NCBI RefSeq assembly: GCF_014636495.1
Contig: NZ_BMEM01000004.1
Span: 283,994 to 347,993, forward strand
Source: Ornithinimicrobium tianjinense
GTDB taxonomy: Bacteria; Actinomycetota; Actinomycetes; Actinomycetales; Dermatophilaceae
DNA: 64,000 nt
Direction: 5' to 3'
Numbering within the stretch: the stretch's first letter is position 1; each line of letters starts with the position of its first letter. A model generated the notes under the pieces. The model searched no databases, was not told the DNA's origin, and saw only the letters and a program-made list of their open reading frames with translations. Positions 37,540 to 45,883 of this stretch are shown here, one piece after another. The position numbers were made by a program, and so were the translations under genes.

Positions 37540-38079
37540 CTAACCTCGCCCCGGTCGCTCGAGACCGAGCTGCTGCCGGACCTGCCGGACGATCTGCTCG
37601 GGCGTCGCCGCCACGTCGACCACCACTCCCGGCTCGTCGTCCTCCAGCGGCTCGAGGGTCGCCAGCTGGGACTCGAGCATGGAGGCCGGCATGAAGTGCC
37701 GGGTGCGGTGTTCCATCCGCTCGGCCAGCAGGTCCGGATCGCCGGTGAGGTGGATGAAGCGGGTCCCCGGTCCACCCTTGCGCAGCACGTCGCGGTAGGA
37801 CCGACGCAGGGCGGAGCAGGTGAGGATGGTGCTCACACCCTCACGGTCCCGTTCCGCGGTCCACGCGACCAGCGCCTCGAGCCAGGGCCACCTGTCCTCG
37901 TCGGTCAGCGGCTGGCCCGACGACATCTTGTCGATGTTGGACCGGGGGTGCAGGTCGTCGCCCTCGCAGAAGTCCCAGCCCAACTGCTCGACGAGCAGCT
38001 CCGCGACGGTGCTCTTGCCCGTCCCGGAGACGCCCATGACGACGAGGTGCACGGGGTCGTCATACGCCTCCGCGGTCAC
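37540..38079 (-). CDS. gntK: Gluconokinase
   Basis: This 179-residue P-loop kinase phosphorylates gluconate to 6-phosphogluconate. Walker A GVSGTGKSTVAELL is near residue 15, GDDLHPRSNIDKMSSGQPLTDEDRWPWL is the substrate-binding region, and CSALRRSYRDVLR and EHRTRHFMPASMLESQLATLE are typical of GntK. I start it at GTG 38079, which overlaps the gntP stop (GTGA). Together with gntP it forms a gluconate-uptake operon. Confidence 0.95.
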   Translation of the reverse strand: MTAEAYDDPVHLVVMGVSGTGKSTVAELLVEQLGWDFCEGDDLHPRSNIDKMSSGQPLTDEDRWPWLEALVAWTAERDREGVSTILTCSALRRSYRDVLRKGGPGTRFIHLTGDPDLLAERMEHRTRHFMPASMLESQLATLEPLEDDEPGVVVDVAATPEQIVRQVRQQLGLERPGRG

Positions 38080-39518
38080 GGGACGACCAGCCACAGCAGG
38101 CCGGCGATGAGGAAGATCGTCAGGCCGAGCGTGGTCTCCATGACCGTCCAGGTGCGCAGGGTGGTCTTGACGTCCATGCCGAAGAAGCGGCTCACCAGCC
38201 AGAAGCCGGAGTCGTTGACGTGCGAGAGCACCGTGGCGCCCGCGGCGATGGCCAGCACCAGGCAGACCACCTTGAGGTCGGACAGGTCGGCCGCCACGAC
38301 GGCGGACGACAGCAGCCCGGCGGTCGTGGTCAGCGCGACGGTGGCCGAGCCCTGGGCGACGCGCAGCAGGGTGGAGATGACGAACGCGGAGACGATGAGC
38401 GGCAGCCCCAGGTCGGCGAGGCTGTCCGAGAGGGCGGCACCGATGCCGGAGTAGCGCAGCACGCCGCCGAACATCCCGCCGGCGCCGGTGATCAGGATGA
38501 TCGCGCAGATGGGCCCGAGGGCGTCGTTGAGGATGGTCTCCACGGTGGCGGGCGAGCCCGCGCGCATCCCGAGCGTGTAGGTCGCGACCAGCAGGGTGAT
38601 GAGCAGCGCCACCGGCGTCTGTCCGACGAAGACGAGCGCGTCCAGGGCGAGGCTCTCCTCCGGCAGCCCGCCGGCCTTGCGCATCGTGTCGATGGTGGTG
38701 TTGAGCGCGATGAGCACCAGGGGCAGCAGGAGGACCATGAGGACCAGACCGAACGAGGGCGGGGAGACCGTCTCCTCGCCGCGCCGGATCCGGTCGGCCC
38801 GGGCGTCGTCCTCCGGGTCGTCGAGGTCGGACGGCTCGCCGGACACGCCTCCGCGCAGGATGCTGTCGTTGATCGGGACCATCACCTTGCCGGCGTAGAC
38901 CTGGGTGTAGAGGTAGACGCCCACGTACCAGGCCAGCACCGCGACCGGGATGCCCACGAGCATCGTGAGACCGACCGAGGTCTGCAGCTCGACGGCGGCG
39001 GTGACCGGGCCCGGGTGCGGCGGCACGATCGCGTGCATCGCTGCGAACGCACCGGCGGCGGGGATGGCGTAGAGCAGCACCGAGCCGCCGAAGCGTCGCG
39101 CCACGGAGAAGATGATCGGCAGGAAGACGACCAGACCGGCGTCGAAGAAGATCGGCAGGCCGAAGAGCAGCGCCGCCACGCCGAGCGCGAAGCCCGCCCG
39201 CGCCTCACCGAAGCGGTTGATCAGCGTGTCGGCCAGCACCTGCGCCCCGCCGGTCACCTCGAGCAGGCGCCCGACCATCGCCCCCAGGCCGACGAGCAGG
39301 GCCACCGACCCCAGCGTCGTGCCGAAGAAGCTCGTCGCGACCTTGGCCAGGTCCGCGAACGGGATGCCGGCCGCGACGCCGGTGAGGAGGCTGACGAGCA
39401 CGAGCGCCACGAACGCGTGCATCCGCAGCTTGATGATGAGCAGCAGCAGCACCGCGACGGCCACCGCCGCGATCGTGAGCAGCACTCCGGCAGAGTGCAC
39501 CGGTTCCATGGGGTCCAT
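38076..39518 (-). CDS. gntP: Gluconate permease (GntP family)
   Basis: This 480-residue permease has about 12-14 hydrophobic segments and family motifs: LGAMVGRLLEVTGGAQVLADTLINRFG, GLPIFFDAGLVVFLPIIFSVAR, MHAIVPPHPGPVTAA, and VAQGSATVALTTTAGL with HVNDSGFWLVSRFFGM near the C-terminus. I chose ATG 39518 with AGGAGG 4 nt upstream. A TAGGTT box (minus strand, 39566-39571) is a candidate -10. It is coupled to gntK. Confidence 0.95.
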   Translation of the reverse strand: MDPMEPVHSAGVLLTIAAVAVAVLLLLIIKLRMHAFVALVLVSLLTGVAAGIPFADLAKVATSFFGTTLGSVALLVGLGAMVGRLLEVTGGAQVLADTLINRFGEARAGFALGVAALLFGLPIFFDAGLVVFLPIIFSVARRFGGSVLLYAIPAAGAFAAMHAIVPPHPGPVTAAVELQTSVGLTMLVGIPVAVLAWYVGVYLYTQVYAGKVMVPINDSILRGGVSGEPSDLDDPEDDARADRIRRGEETVSPPSFGLVLMVLLLPLVLIALNTTIDTMRKAGGLPEESLALDALVFVGQTPVALLITLLVATYTLGMRAGSPATVETILNDALGPICAIILITGAGGMFGGVLRYSGIGAALSDSLADLGLPLIVSAFVISTLLRVAQGSATVALTTTAGLLSSAVVAADLSDLKVVCLVLAIAAGATVLSHVNDSGFWLVSRFFGMDVKTTLRTWTVMETTLGLTIFLIAGLLWLVVP

Positions 39519-39598
39519 CGGTCCTCCTGGTGGCGGGGCGCACCGCACCGTGCGCCGGGACCCACAACCTAGCCGGGGACGCGCGTGAGCGCAGGTCC

Positions 39599-39644
39599 TC
39601 GAGGGAGAGGTCGTCGAGGGAGAGGTAGCCTGACCTGTCAGGCT
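39599..39644. repeat. Short tandem repeat and palindrome at the racemase 3' end
   Basis: TCGAGGGAGAGGT is repeated (39599-39611 and 39614-39626). The palindrome AGCCTGAC-CT-GTCAGGCT (39627-39644) then runs across the racemase stop codon and could slow or end transcription of the minus-strand operon. Confidence 0.5.
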
Positions 39645-40411
39645 CCCGGCGCGAGCTCCGTGACGACGGCGTCCACGAGCTCGTCCTGCGCGTCCACGAC
39701 ATACCGCGGAAGGGGTGCGCCCTGGACCGCCGCCTCGTCGAAGAGGACGGACAGCTCGGTGCAGCCGAGCAGCACGGCGTCCGACCCGCCGCGGAGCTCC
39801 TCGACCAGGGCCGCGAACTCCTCCCGCGGGACGGGCACGCCGGCCTTGACCCCGTCGTAGATCACGCTCATCACCCGCCGCTGGTCCTCCGGCTCAGGCA
39901 GCCGGACCACGGCGCCGCGCCGCTCCAGGGCTTCCTGGTAGAGCCGGCTGGACAACGTGCCGTCGGTCGCCAGGAGGGTCACCGCGGGGGCCTCGGTGCC
40001 GCCGCTGACCTCCCGGGCCCGCGCCACCGCTGCCGCCGCGCCGACCTCGACGATACTCAGCAGCCGCACCGGCAGCTCCTCGGCGAGGAAGGCGTGCGCG
40101 GTGTTGCAGACGATGACGGCCAGGTCCGCGCCCAGGCGGCCGAGCAGCTCCAGGTCCCCCATCAGGTATGGCGTGGGGTCGGGCAGGGTGGCGTCGTGCA
40201 GCCGGGCGGTGCGGTCGGGGGTGGTCGCGTGGCTGAGGACCACGGTGTCGATGTGGTCCTGGTCGGAGCGGGCGGGCGTGCGCCGGGTCAGGGCGTCCAG
40301 GAAGGTGACCGACGCCGCGGGACCCATCCCGCCCAGCACGCCGAGCACGGGGCGCCGCCAGGTGTCGGGGAGCAGCCGGCCGACCTCCCGGCCGGGAGGC
40401 TCGACGGTCAC
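39638..40411 (-). CDS. Aspartate/glutamate racemase family protein
   Basis: This 257-residue PLP-independent racemase has both catalytic cysteines: Cys in VIVCNTAHAF and Cys in LLGCTELSVLF. It begins its fold with VLGVLGGMGPAASVTFLDAL, as in the aspartate racemase subgroup. It should interconvert L- and D-Asp, or possibly Glu. GTG 40411 overlaps the stop of the Aslfm-like ligase (GTGA), so the pair is translationally coupled. The inference is that it feeds a D-amino acid to the ligase. Confidence 0.85.
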   Translation of the reverse strand: MTVEPPGREVGRLLPDTWRRPVLGVLGGMGPAASVTFLDALTRRTPARSDQDHIDTVVLSHATTPDRTARLHDATLPDPTPYLMGDLELLGRLGADLAVIVCNTAHAFLAEELPVRLLSIVEVGAAAAVARAREVSGGTEAPAVTLLATDGTLSSRLYQEALERRGAVVRLPEPEDQRRVMSVIYDGVKAGVPVPREEFAALVEELRGGSDAVLLGCTELSVLFDEAAVQGAPLPRYVVDAQDELVDAVVTELAPGA

Positions 40412-41676
40412 GAGGTCACCGGCCGGCGGTAGTGGGAGGCGAAGTTCTTCACGAAGAGCACGTCGCTCTTGACCTGCGCCAGCAGCCGCTCGGAGCTGCG
40501 GTCGGGCGCGTAGACGAACGGCCGCATGACCCTCCCCTGCTGCCGGACCCGCGTCAGTCGGTGCCGGACGGCACGGTCGGTGACATAGCGGCGCACCAGC
40601 GGCACCGGCGCGATCGCGTAGAGCCAGTCGTCGGTCTCCGGCCCGGTCGTGACGTCCTCGTAGGGGTCCCGGCCCTCGACGTACTCACGCACGTAGGGCG
40701 TGACGATCGGGTGGCCGGCCGCGTGGAGGTAGCCGTGCGAGCGACCGAGGCGCGGGTTGAGCTCGAAGAAGTACTCCCGCCCGTCGCGCGGGTCGACCTT
40801 GACGTCGAAGTTGGCGTAGCCGGTCCAGCCGACCGCCTCGAGCAGCTTCGTCGCGTCGGCCAGCATGGAGTCGCTGGTGCCGTGCATGACGGCCAGCGGG
40901 TTGCCGATCCACGACGGGTCGTGGTCCTCCAGGAGGACGTGCCCGACCCGGCCCCAGCGCACCCTGCCGGCGCGGTCGGAGTAGGTCGTGAGCAGCCGCA
41001 TCTGCTCGTCCCCGCCCGGGATGCGTTCCTGCACGACGAGCGCCCCGGCATACCCCGCCTCCGACATCGTCCGGCGCAGGTCCAGGAGCTCGGCCACGTC
41101 CGCGGCATACCCGACCTTCTTCTTGCCCGGGTAGATGAGGTGGTGGAAGGCGGGCGGGTCGGCGGCCTTGACGACCAGCGGCCAGCGCAGGCTGCCGAGC
41201 AGGTCCCCCACCTGCGTCTCGGCGACGTCGTGGTCGACGACGACCGTCTGCGGGTGCGCGACGCCGACCTCGGCGCACAGCTGGGCGAACTGCTCCTTGT
41301 CGTTCATCCGCTCGATGAGCGGCAGCTCGGGGTAGGGCACGACGACGCGCTCGTCGAACGCGCCGCGGATCTCGCCGAGCCGCTCGATCCACCAGTCCAT
41401 CGTGCCGAGCACGAGGATCCGGGCCCCCGGGTGCGCGTCGGCCACGCGGTGCACGGCGGCGACCGCCTCGTCGGGCTCGCTCAGGCCGGGCACGACCACG
41501 TTGTCGATGATCGCCGAGCCCCGGACCGCCGACGGCACGGCGCGCGAGAGCACCGTGGTCCGCACGCCCAGCTCGGCGTGGAAGGCGCGCGCGAGCGTGT
41601 ACGTCGGCAGGTCGCCGCCGAGCACCACGGGCACGAAGGGCGTGGTGGAGGAGTGCGGCGCGACCGGCATCGACAT
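40408..41676 (-). CDS. ATP-grasp ligase similar to D-aspartate ligase (Aslfm)
   Basis: This 422-residue ATP-grasp protein aligns by eye along most of its length with Enterococcus faecium D-aspartate ligase: FVPVVLGGDLPTYTLARAF, YPELPLIERMNDKEQF...HPQTVVV, ERIPGGDEQMRLLTTYSD, and YANFDVKVDPRDG...FFELNPRLGRS with the metal-binding Glu/Asn. That enzyme adds D-Asp to the stem-peptide lysine of the peptidoglycan precursor. Here the acceptor would be whatever diamino acid this organism uses. ATG 41676 has a TATTTT box 7 nt upstream, so the message is probably leaderless. It is coupled to the racemase. Confidence 0.78.
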   Translation of the reverse strand: MSMPVAPHSSTTPFVPVVLGGDLPTYTLARAFHAELGVRTTVLSRAVPSAVRGSAIIDNVVVPGLSEPDEAVAAVHRVADAHPGARILVLGTMDWWIERLGEIRGAFDERVVVPYPELPLIERMNDKEQFAQLCAEVGVAHPQTVVVDHDVAETQVGDLLGSLRWPLVVKAADPPAFHHLIYPGKKKVGYAADVAELLDLRRTMSEAGYAGALVVQERIPGGDEQMRLLTTYSDRAGRVRWGRVGHVLLEDHDPSWIGNPLAVMHGTSDSMLADATKLLEAVGWTGYANFDVKVDPRDGREYFFELNPRLGRSHGYLHAAGHPIVTPYVREYVEGRDPYEDVTTGPETDDWLYAIAPVPLVRRYVTDRAVRHRLTRVRQQGRVMRPFVYAPDRSSERLLAQVKSDVLFVKNFASHYRRPVTS

Positions 41677-41689
41677 GAGGCGCAAAATA

Positions 41690-42358
41690 TCAGCCGGTCC
41701 CGGGTGGGCCCTGGGTGTCGCCGTCGCGCCACCCTTCCGTGGCGGTTCCGGGTATGACGCTCGCCCGCCCCGCGGTCAGCTCGCCCAGGAGGGCGTCGAG
41801 GTCGACCTCGTCGGCGACGGGCACCTGGACGCGGAGGGTGACGTGCTCGGCATACCGGGCGTCGGTGATCGTCACGTCGCGCGCGCGGAGGTCGTGCTCG
41901 AGGCGGCCTGCGAGGGCGTGGTCCACCCGGACGTCGGTCTCGAGGACGCGCAGCCGCGTGAGAGTGGGCGCGACCTCGATGGCGGCGCGCACGGCGTCGG
42001 AGTAGGCGCGGACCAGCCCGCCCGTGCCCAGGAGCGTGCCGCCGAACCAGCGGGTGACCACGGCGACGACGTCCGTGAGGCCGGAGTGGGTGAGGACCTC
42101 CAGCATCGGGGTGCCTGCGGTGCCCGCCGGCTCTCCGTCGTCGTTACTGCGGACGGTCGCCGCGTCGGCACCCAGGACGAACGCGCTGCAGTGGTGGCGG
42201 GCGTCCCAGTGGGTGGCGCGGGCCTCCTCCACCACGGCACGGGCGGCCGCCTCGTCCTCGACGCGACGCAGCCAGCACTCGAAGACCGACCGCTTCTCCT
42301 CGATCGAGGCGACGACGGGAGCGGCGACCGTGCGACAGCTGGTCGGGCCCGGGATCAT
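41690..42358 (-). CDS. YigZ/IMPACT family protein
   Basis: This 222-residue protein has SIEEKRSVFECWLRRVEDEAAARAVVEEAR, HHCSAFVLGA, SNDDGEPAGTAGTPMLEVL, and VVTRWFGGTLLGTGGLVRAYSDAVRAAI, which are the conserved segments of the IMPACT/YigZ N-terminal domain. A short C-terminal domain follows. Bacterial members have no firm biochemical role; eukaryotic IMPACT modulates translation control. ATG 42358 with GATACT 6 nt upstream (42365-42370 on the other strand) suggests a leaderless transcript. Confidence 0.88.
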   Translation of the reverse strand: MIPGPTSCRTVAAPVVASIEEKRSVFECWLRRVEDEAAARAVVEEARATHWDARHHCSAFVLGADAATVRSNDDGEPAGTAGTPMLEVLTHSGLTDVVAVVTRWFGGTLLGTGGLVRAYSDAVRAAIEVAPTLTRLRVLETDVRVDHALAGRLEHDLRARDVTITDARYAEHVTLRVQVPVADEVDLDALLGELTAGRASVIPGTATEGWRDGDTQGPPGTG

Positions 42359-42412
42359 CCCCCGAGTATCCCTGTCCCGATGTACTGCCCACCTGCGCGA
42401 TGTCCTGCCACC

Positions 42413-42418
42413 TAGACT
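42413..42418 (+). promoter_or_regulatory. -10 box of copC (leaderless)
   Basis: TAGACT lies 7 nt upstream of GTG 42426, in the same CCTAGACTC context as at 30155-30163. Confidence 0.5.
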
Positions 42419-42425
42419 CGACGGC

Positions 42426-43028
42426 GTGACCAGGCTGCTGCGCACGATCGTCCTGATGCTGTCCGTCCTGCTGGTGGGGGCGGGGGCCGTCGGACCGGCG
42501 GCGGCGCACGACGACCTCGTCGGCTCGGAGCCGACCGACGGCGCGACCGTGGAGCAGGCCCCGGAGTCGCTGGTGCTCACCTTCAGCGGGGCGGTCTCGG
42601 AGCTCGGCACGCAGGTCGTCGTCACCGGCCCCGACGGCTCCCCCGTCTCCGAGGGCGAACCAGCCGTCGACGGGGACCGCGTCGAGCAGGAGCTCGCGGA
42701 CGATCTTGCGGCCGGTGGCTACACCGTGCTCTGGCGGGTGACCAGCGAGGACGGCCACCCGATCTCCGGGGAGCTGGGGTTCACCGTGACCGAGGCGTCG
42801 AGCACCGAGAGCGCGAGCACCGAGAGCGCTGGCACCGGGACCACGAGCACCGAGAGCGCTGGCACCGGGACCACGAGCTCCGCCCCGACCGTCGATCCCA
42901 CCCCGGTGGCCGATGAGACCTCTGGCTCCGGCGACGGGATGCCGACCTGGGCGTGGATCGCGATCGGCGTGGCAGCGCTGGCGCTGGCCGGGGCGCTGGC
43001 CACGACCTACGCGCGCGGGCGCGGCTGA
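42426..43028 (+). CDS. CopC-domain copper-binding membrane-anchored protein
   Basis: This 200-residue protein has a signal peptide ending at AAAHDD, so the mature protein would start with or near the His that binds copper in CopC. The CopC fold follows (LVGSEPTDGATVEQAPESLVLTFSGAV...EDGHPISGELGFTV, with the second His). Next come a Ser/Thr/Glu-rich linker containing a 30-bp DNA repeat (42821-42880) and a C-terminal transmembrane helix (WAWIAIGVAALALAGAL). It is anchored outside the cell and probably handles Cu(II). No CopD or DUF1775 partner is adjacent. Confidence 0.87.
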   Translation: MTRLLRTIVLMLSVLLVGAGAVGPAAAHDDLVGSEPTDGATVEQAPESLVLTFSGAVSELGTQVVVTGPDGSPVSEGEPAVDGDRVEQELADDLAAGGYTVLWRVTSEDGHPISGELGFTVTEASSTESASTESAGTGTTSTESAGTGTTSSAPTVDPTPVADETSGSGDGMPTWAWIAIGVAALALAGALATTYARGRG

Positions 43029-43150
43029 GCCCACACCCGGACCCGCTGAGCCCAGACCCGGACCAGCCCAGCGCAGACCCGCACGGATCGCTGTCTGCGG
43101 GGTGTGGGCGTGGTGGTGCGCCCGGCCGGTGTGGCCGGGGTGGGGCGGGG

Positions 43151-44803
43151 TCATCTGAGGTGGACGGTGGCGTGGGCGCCGTTGACGGTGACGGTGAGGT
43201 CCTTGTCGTGGACCTGTTGGTGGTGGCGGGTGCAGAGCAGGGCGAGGTTGGTGAGGTCGGTGGGGCCGCCGCGGGACCACCAGGTCGCGTGGTGGGCCTC
43301 GCACCAGGTGCCGGGGACGGTGCAGCCGGGGAAGACGCAGTGCTCGTCGCGGACGATGAGGGCCTTGTACTGGCCGGGGGTGGCCAGGCGTTGGGTGGAG
43401 CCCAGGGCCAGGGGTTCGCCGTGCGGGCCGAGGACCACGGGGGTCAGGTCGCCGGTGCAGGCGGACGGGCCGGCCGCGCGGGCGGGGAACACCTGCCCGG
43501 TCTGGGTGGTCGCGGCCCCGGTCGGGTGTCCGGTGGTCGGGTCGGCGCGCACGGTGATGATGACGCTGGCGCGGGCGGTCGAGGGCGGGGCGCCGGGGTG
43601 GCCCAGGCCGCGGCCCAGGACGGTCAGCAGCGCGTCGTAGCGGCGCTGCCCGGCCGAGCGCAGGTCCGGGGTCCCCTCGGGCCCGGGGACCGGTCGGGCC
43701 AGGGGCCCGGCCAGGATGCCGTCGAGCAGGGCCGCGTCGTCCTCGGGGGCGTCGATGGTGTAGCGGGTCATGCCCCCGCCCAGCCCCTGCCGGGTCACCA
43801 GCCGCAGCTGCCGCTCCAGACCCGCCCGTGACCGGCCGGCCCCACCACCACCAGCACCGGCTCCCGCTCCCGCTCCCGCGCAGCCTCCGCTGCCAGCCCC
43901 GGCATCCCCGCCGTCCCCGTCCCCGCCGCCGTCCCCGCGGCCACCGTCCCCGCGGCCACCGTCCCCGCGGCCGTCGGCCGGCTCGGGGTCGGGCTGGGGG
44001 TCGGGGTCGGGGTCGGGGGGTGTGTCGAGGAGGTCGATGAGCAGCTTCTTGCAGACCCGGGACAGGTCGCGGTCGCTGAGGGCGGGGTTGCACGCGGCGT
44101 CGGTCACGATCGCGGCGTACGCCTCCTGCTGGTCGGGCTCCAGGGTGGGCGCGATCCGGGTCAGGGTCCGGGCCACGGTCGCGGCACGGGAGATCCCGGT
44201 GCGTCCGGCCCGCACGGCCTGCCCCAGCGGGGCGCCCCAGTGGGTGGTCGCGGCCTCGGCGACCGCGCGCAGCGCGGCGGCCTCACCGGTGGGCAGCCAC
44301 GGGCAGTGGGAGCGGACCCAGTCCACCAGCCCGGTCCCGGTCGCGGTGTGCAGCCCCCGCGTGCGGGCCTCGGCGACCAGGGCGAAGGTCAACCCGTCCA
44401 GGACCGTGCGCAACGCCCCCGCCACCCCCAGGGCGTCCACGACCCCGGCGTCGAAGACGTGCACCAGACCCGCAGGGTCCACCACCCCAGCCCCGGCACC
44501 ACCGAGGCCGGCACCACCGAGGCCGGCGGCGCGGTCCAGGCCGCGCACCGCGGCCTGCAGGCCCCGGTCCAGCTCCTCCCCGGCCCACCCGGCCGGCTCC
44601 TGCCGCTCCTGCCGCTCCAGGGCCAGGGTCTCCTCGGCCTCGGCCAGCAGCTGCCAGTACTCCGCGTCCCCCTCCTGCGGGTCCTCACCGAACAGCGCCT
44701 CCTGCTCGGCGAACACCCCCAGCGCGAACGCGACCTGCTCATCACTGACCGGCCCGCCCACGAACTCCTCCCACGCCTCCACCGCACGCGCCCCGCCACT
44801 CAT
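43151..44803 (-). CDS. DUF222 / HNH endonuclease protein (13E12-type)
   Basis: This 550-residue protein has a DUF222 helical region (about 90-280: VVDALGVAGALRTVLDGLTFALVAEARTRGL) and a Gly/Asp low-complexity insert encoded by a 15-bp tandem repeat (43931-43975). A C-terminal HNH module is complete: CVFPGCTVPGTWCEAHHATWWSRGGPTDLTNLALLCTRHHQQVH. The family is related to the Mycobacterium 13E12 repeat proteins and is often present in several copies per genome; its function is uncertain. ATG 44803 has GAGGG 7 nt upstream. Confidence 0.87.
   Translation of the reverse strand: MSGGARAVEAWEEFVGGPVSDEQVAFALGVFAEQEALFGEDPQEGDAEYWQLLAEAEETLALERQERQEPAGWAGEELDRGLQAAVRGLDRAAGLGGAGLGGAGAGVVDPAGLVHVFDAGVVDALGVAGALRTVLDGLTFALVAEARTRGLHTATGTGLVDWVRSHCPWLPTGEAAALRAVAEAATTHWGAPLGQAVRAGRTGISRAATVARTLTRIAPTLEPDQQEAYAAIVTDAACNPALSDRDLSRVCKKLLIDLLDTPPDPDPDPQPDPEPADGRGDGGRGDGGRGDGGGDGDGGDAGAGSGGCAGAGAGAGAGGGGAGRSRAGLERQLRLVTRQGLGGGMTRYTIDAPEDDAALLDGILAGPLARPVPGPEGTPDLRSAGQRRYDALLTVLGRGLGHPGAPPSTARASVIITVRADPTTGHPTGAATTQTGQVFPARAAGPSACTGDLTPVVLGPHGEPLALGSTQRLATPGQYKALIVRDEHCVFPGCTVPGTWCEAHHATWWSRGGPTDLTNLALLCTRHHQQVHDKDLTVTVNGAHATVHLR
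43931..43975. repeat. Three 15-bp tandem units inside the HNH gene
   Basis: GTCCCCGCGGCCACC occurs at 43931-43945 and 43946-43960, with a diverged copy at 43961-43975. On the coding strand it makes the GDGGR repeats of the disordered insert. Confidence 0.8.
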
Positions 44804-45072
44804 CCGCCAACCCTCGCTCGCTCGCCCCTCATCACCATGACCCCACACAACCAGGCACCACCGACATACCCCGCCCACTCGGCCAGGTGCGGGAGGAGGG
44901 CATGCCGGCGCCGGCGCTCACCGGCCCCGGCCGTTCTGACGGATGCGGGATGTGAGGCCGATCTCATGTAGCCTTATGGGCACGAATGCACACATCCCCC
45001 GGTGCGGCTCCGCGACCTGGTTCTCCCAGCCAGCGATGCCGTCCGGCAGAGTCAAACAAGGGGGTCGACGCC

Positions 45073-45318
45073 ATGGGGCGCGGCCGAGCCAAGGCAAAGC
45101 AGATCAAGGTCGCTCGCAAGCTGAAGTACAACAGCGGGCCGAGCACGGACCTCTCCGCACTCGAGCGAGAGCTCCACGGAGCCAGCGGTGACTACGAGCA
45201 GTATGTCCCCGCCGAGGAGGAGGACGACGATGACGACGACCCCTACGCCGCCTACGCGGCGGATGACGACGACGACGAGGACGACTACGGCTCCTGGGCC
45301 TCGGGCAACCCTCGCTGA
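45073..45318 (+). CDS. DUF3073 family protein
   Basis: This 81-residue protein has a basic start (MGRGRAKAKQIKVARKLKYN) and a very acidic tail (EEEDDDDDDPYAAYAADDDDDED). It is an actinobacteria-specific family of unknown function, usually next to purM as here. A Shine-Dalgarno-like AAGGGGG is 10 nt upstream. TAGCCT at about 44969 may be the -10 of an untranslated leader of about 90 nt, in which I recognise no known RNA. Confidence 0.88.
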   Translation: MGRGRAKAKQIKVARKLKYNSGPSTDLSALERELHGASGDYEQYVPAEEEDDDDDDPYAAYAADDDDDEDDYGSWASGNPR

Positions 45319-45330
45319 CCACTGACCACC

Positions 45331-45861
45331 GTGGCGACCCGGCATCGCAGCGAGGCCACCTGGACGCACGAGGACGCGCTCGTCAAGGGCAACCCCCGAC
45401 GTGACCGAGCCTGGGTCCTCATCGTCCTGGTGGCGCTCGGTGCCGTGGTGATCACGCTGTCCTGGTCCAGGTTGATGGGCATCGCCGACGTCACCTACGA
45501 GTACCGCATCTGCCAGGAGCCGTTGACCAAGGAGTCCTCCTGGGAACAGGTGCAGGCGGCCGCGTGCGACATCGCTCCCGTCGGCGACGCCCGGCTCACG
45601 CTGTGGGCCGAGGGCGACCAGCAGGAGCCCGACGTCACGGCGGCCTCGTCATGGACCTTCGAGGACGTCCCGGTCAACACGTCCGCGACGGCCGTCGAGC
45701 TCGACGTCACCGACCCGGCGACCTCCGTGGTCCTCGCCGAGCCGACCAACCAGCAGATCCGGCGGGCGCTCACCGGTGACGCGGCCGGCAAGATCTGGTC
45801 CGCCAACGTGGGAGCGCGCGGACCGGTGACCTACTGGGTCCTGGTCACGCCGGCACGCTGA
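45331..45861 (+). CDS. Single-pass membrane protein of unknown function
   Basis: This 176-residue protein has a charged N-terminus, one transmembrane helix (AWVLIVLVALGAVVITLSW, about 27-45) and an extracytoplasmic domain of about 125 residues containing two cysteines (YRICQEP and AACDIAP). I do not recognise the family. It starts at GTG 45331, 12 bp after the DUF3073 stop, so it is probably in the same operon. It converges on purM. Confidence 0.65.
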   Translation: MATRHRSEATWTHEDALVKGNPRRDRAWVLIVLVALGAVVITLSWSRLMGIADVTYEYRICQEPLTKESSWEQVQAAACDIAPVGDARLTLWAEGDQQEPDVTAASSWTFEDVPVNTSATAVELDVTDPATSVVLAEPTNQQIRRALTGDAAGKIWSANVGARGPVTYWVLVTPAR

Positions 45862-45883
45862 GCCCGGCGCCAGCCGCGGCTGC

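Noticed and set aside
43030-43108. CCCACACCC and GGGTGTGGG as a terminator between copC and the HNH gene
   Set aside because: The arms are about 60 bp apart with imperfect direct repeats between them; too weak to call without folding.
44943-45072. A structured RNA in the DUF3073 leader
   Set aside because: I see a possible -10 and an untranslated stretch but no recognisable RNA family or strong stem.
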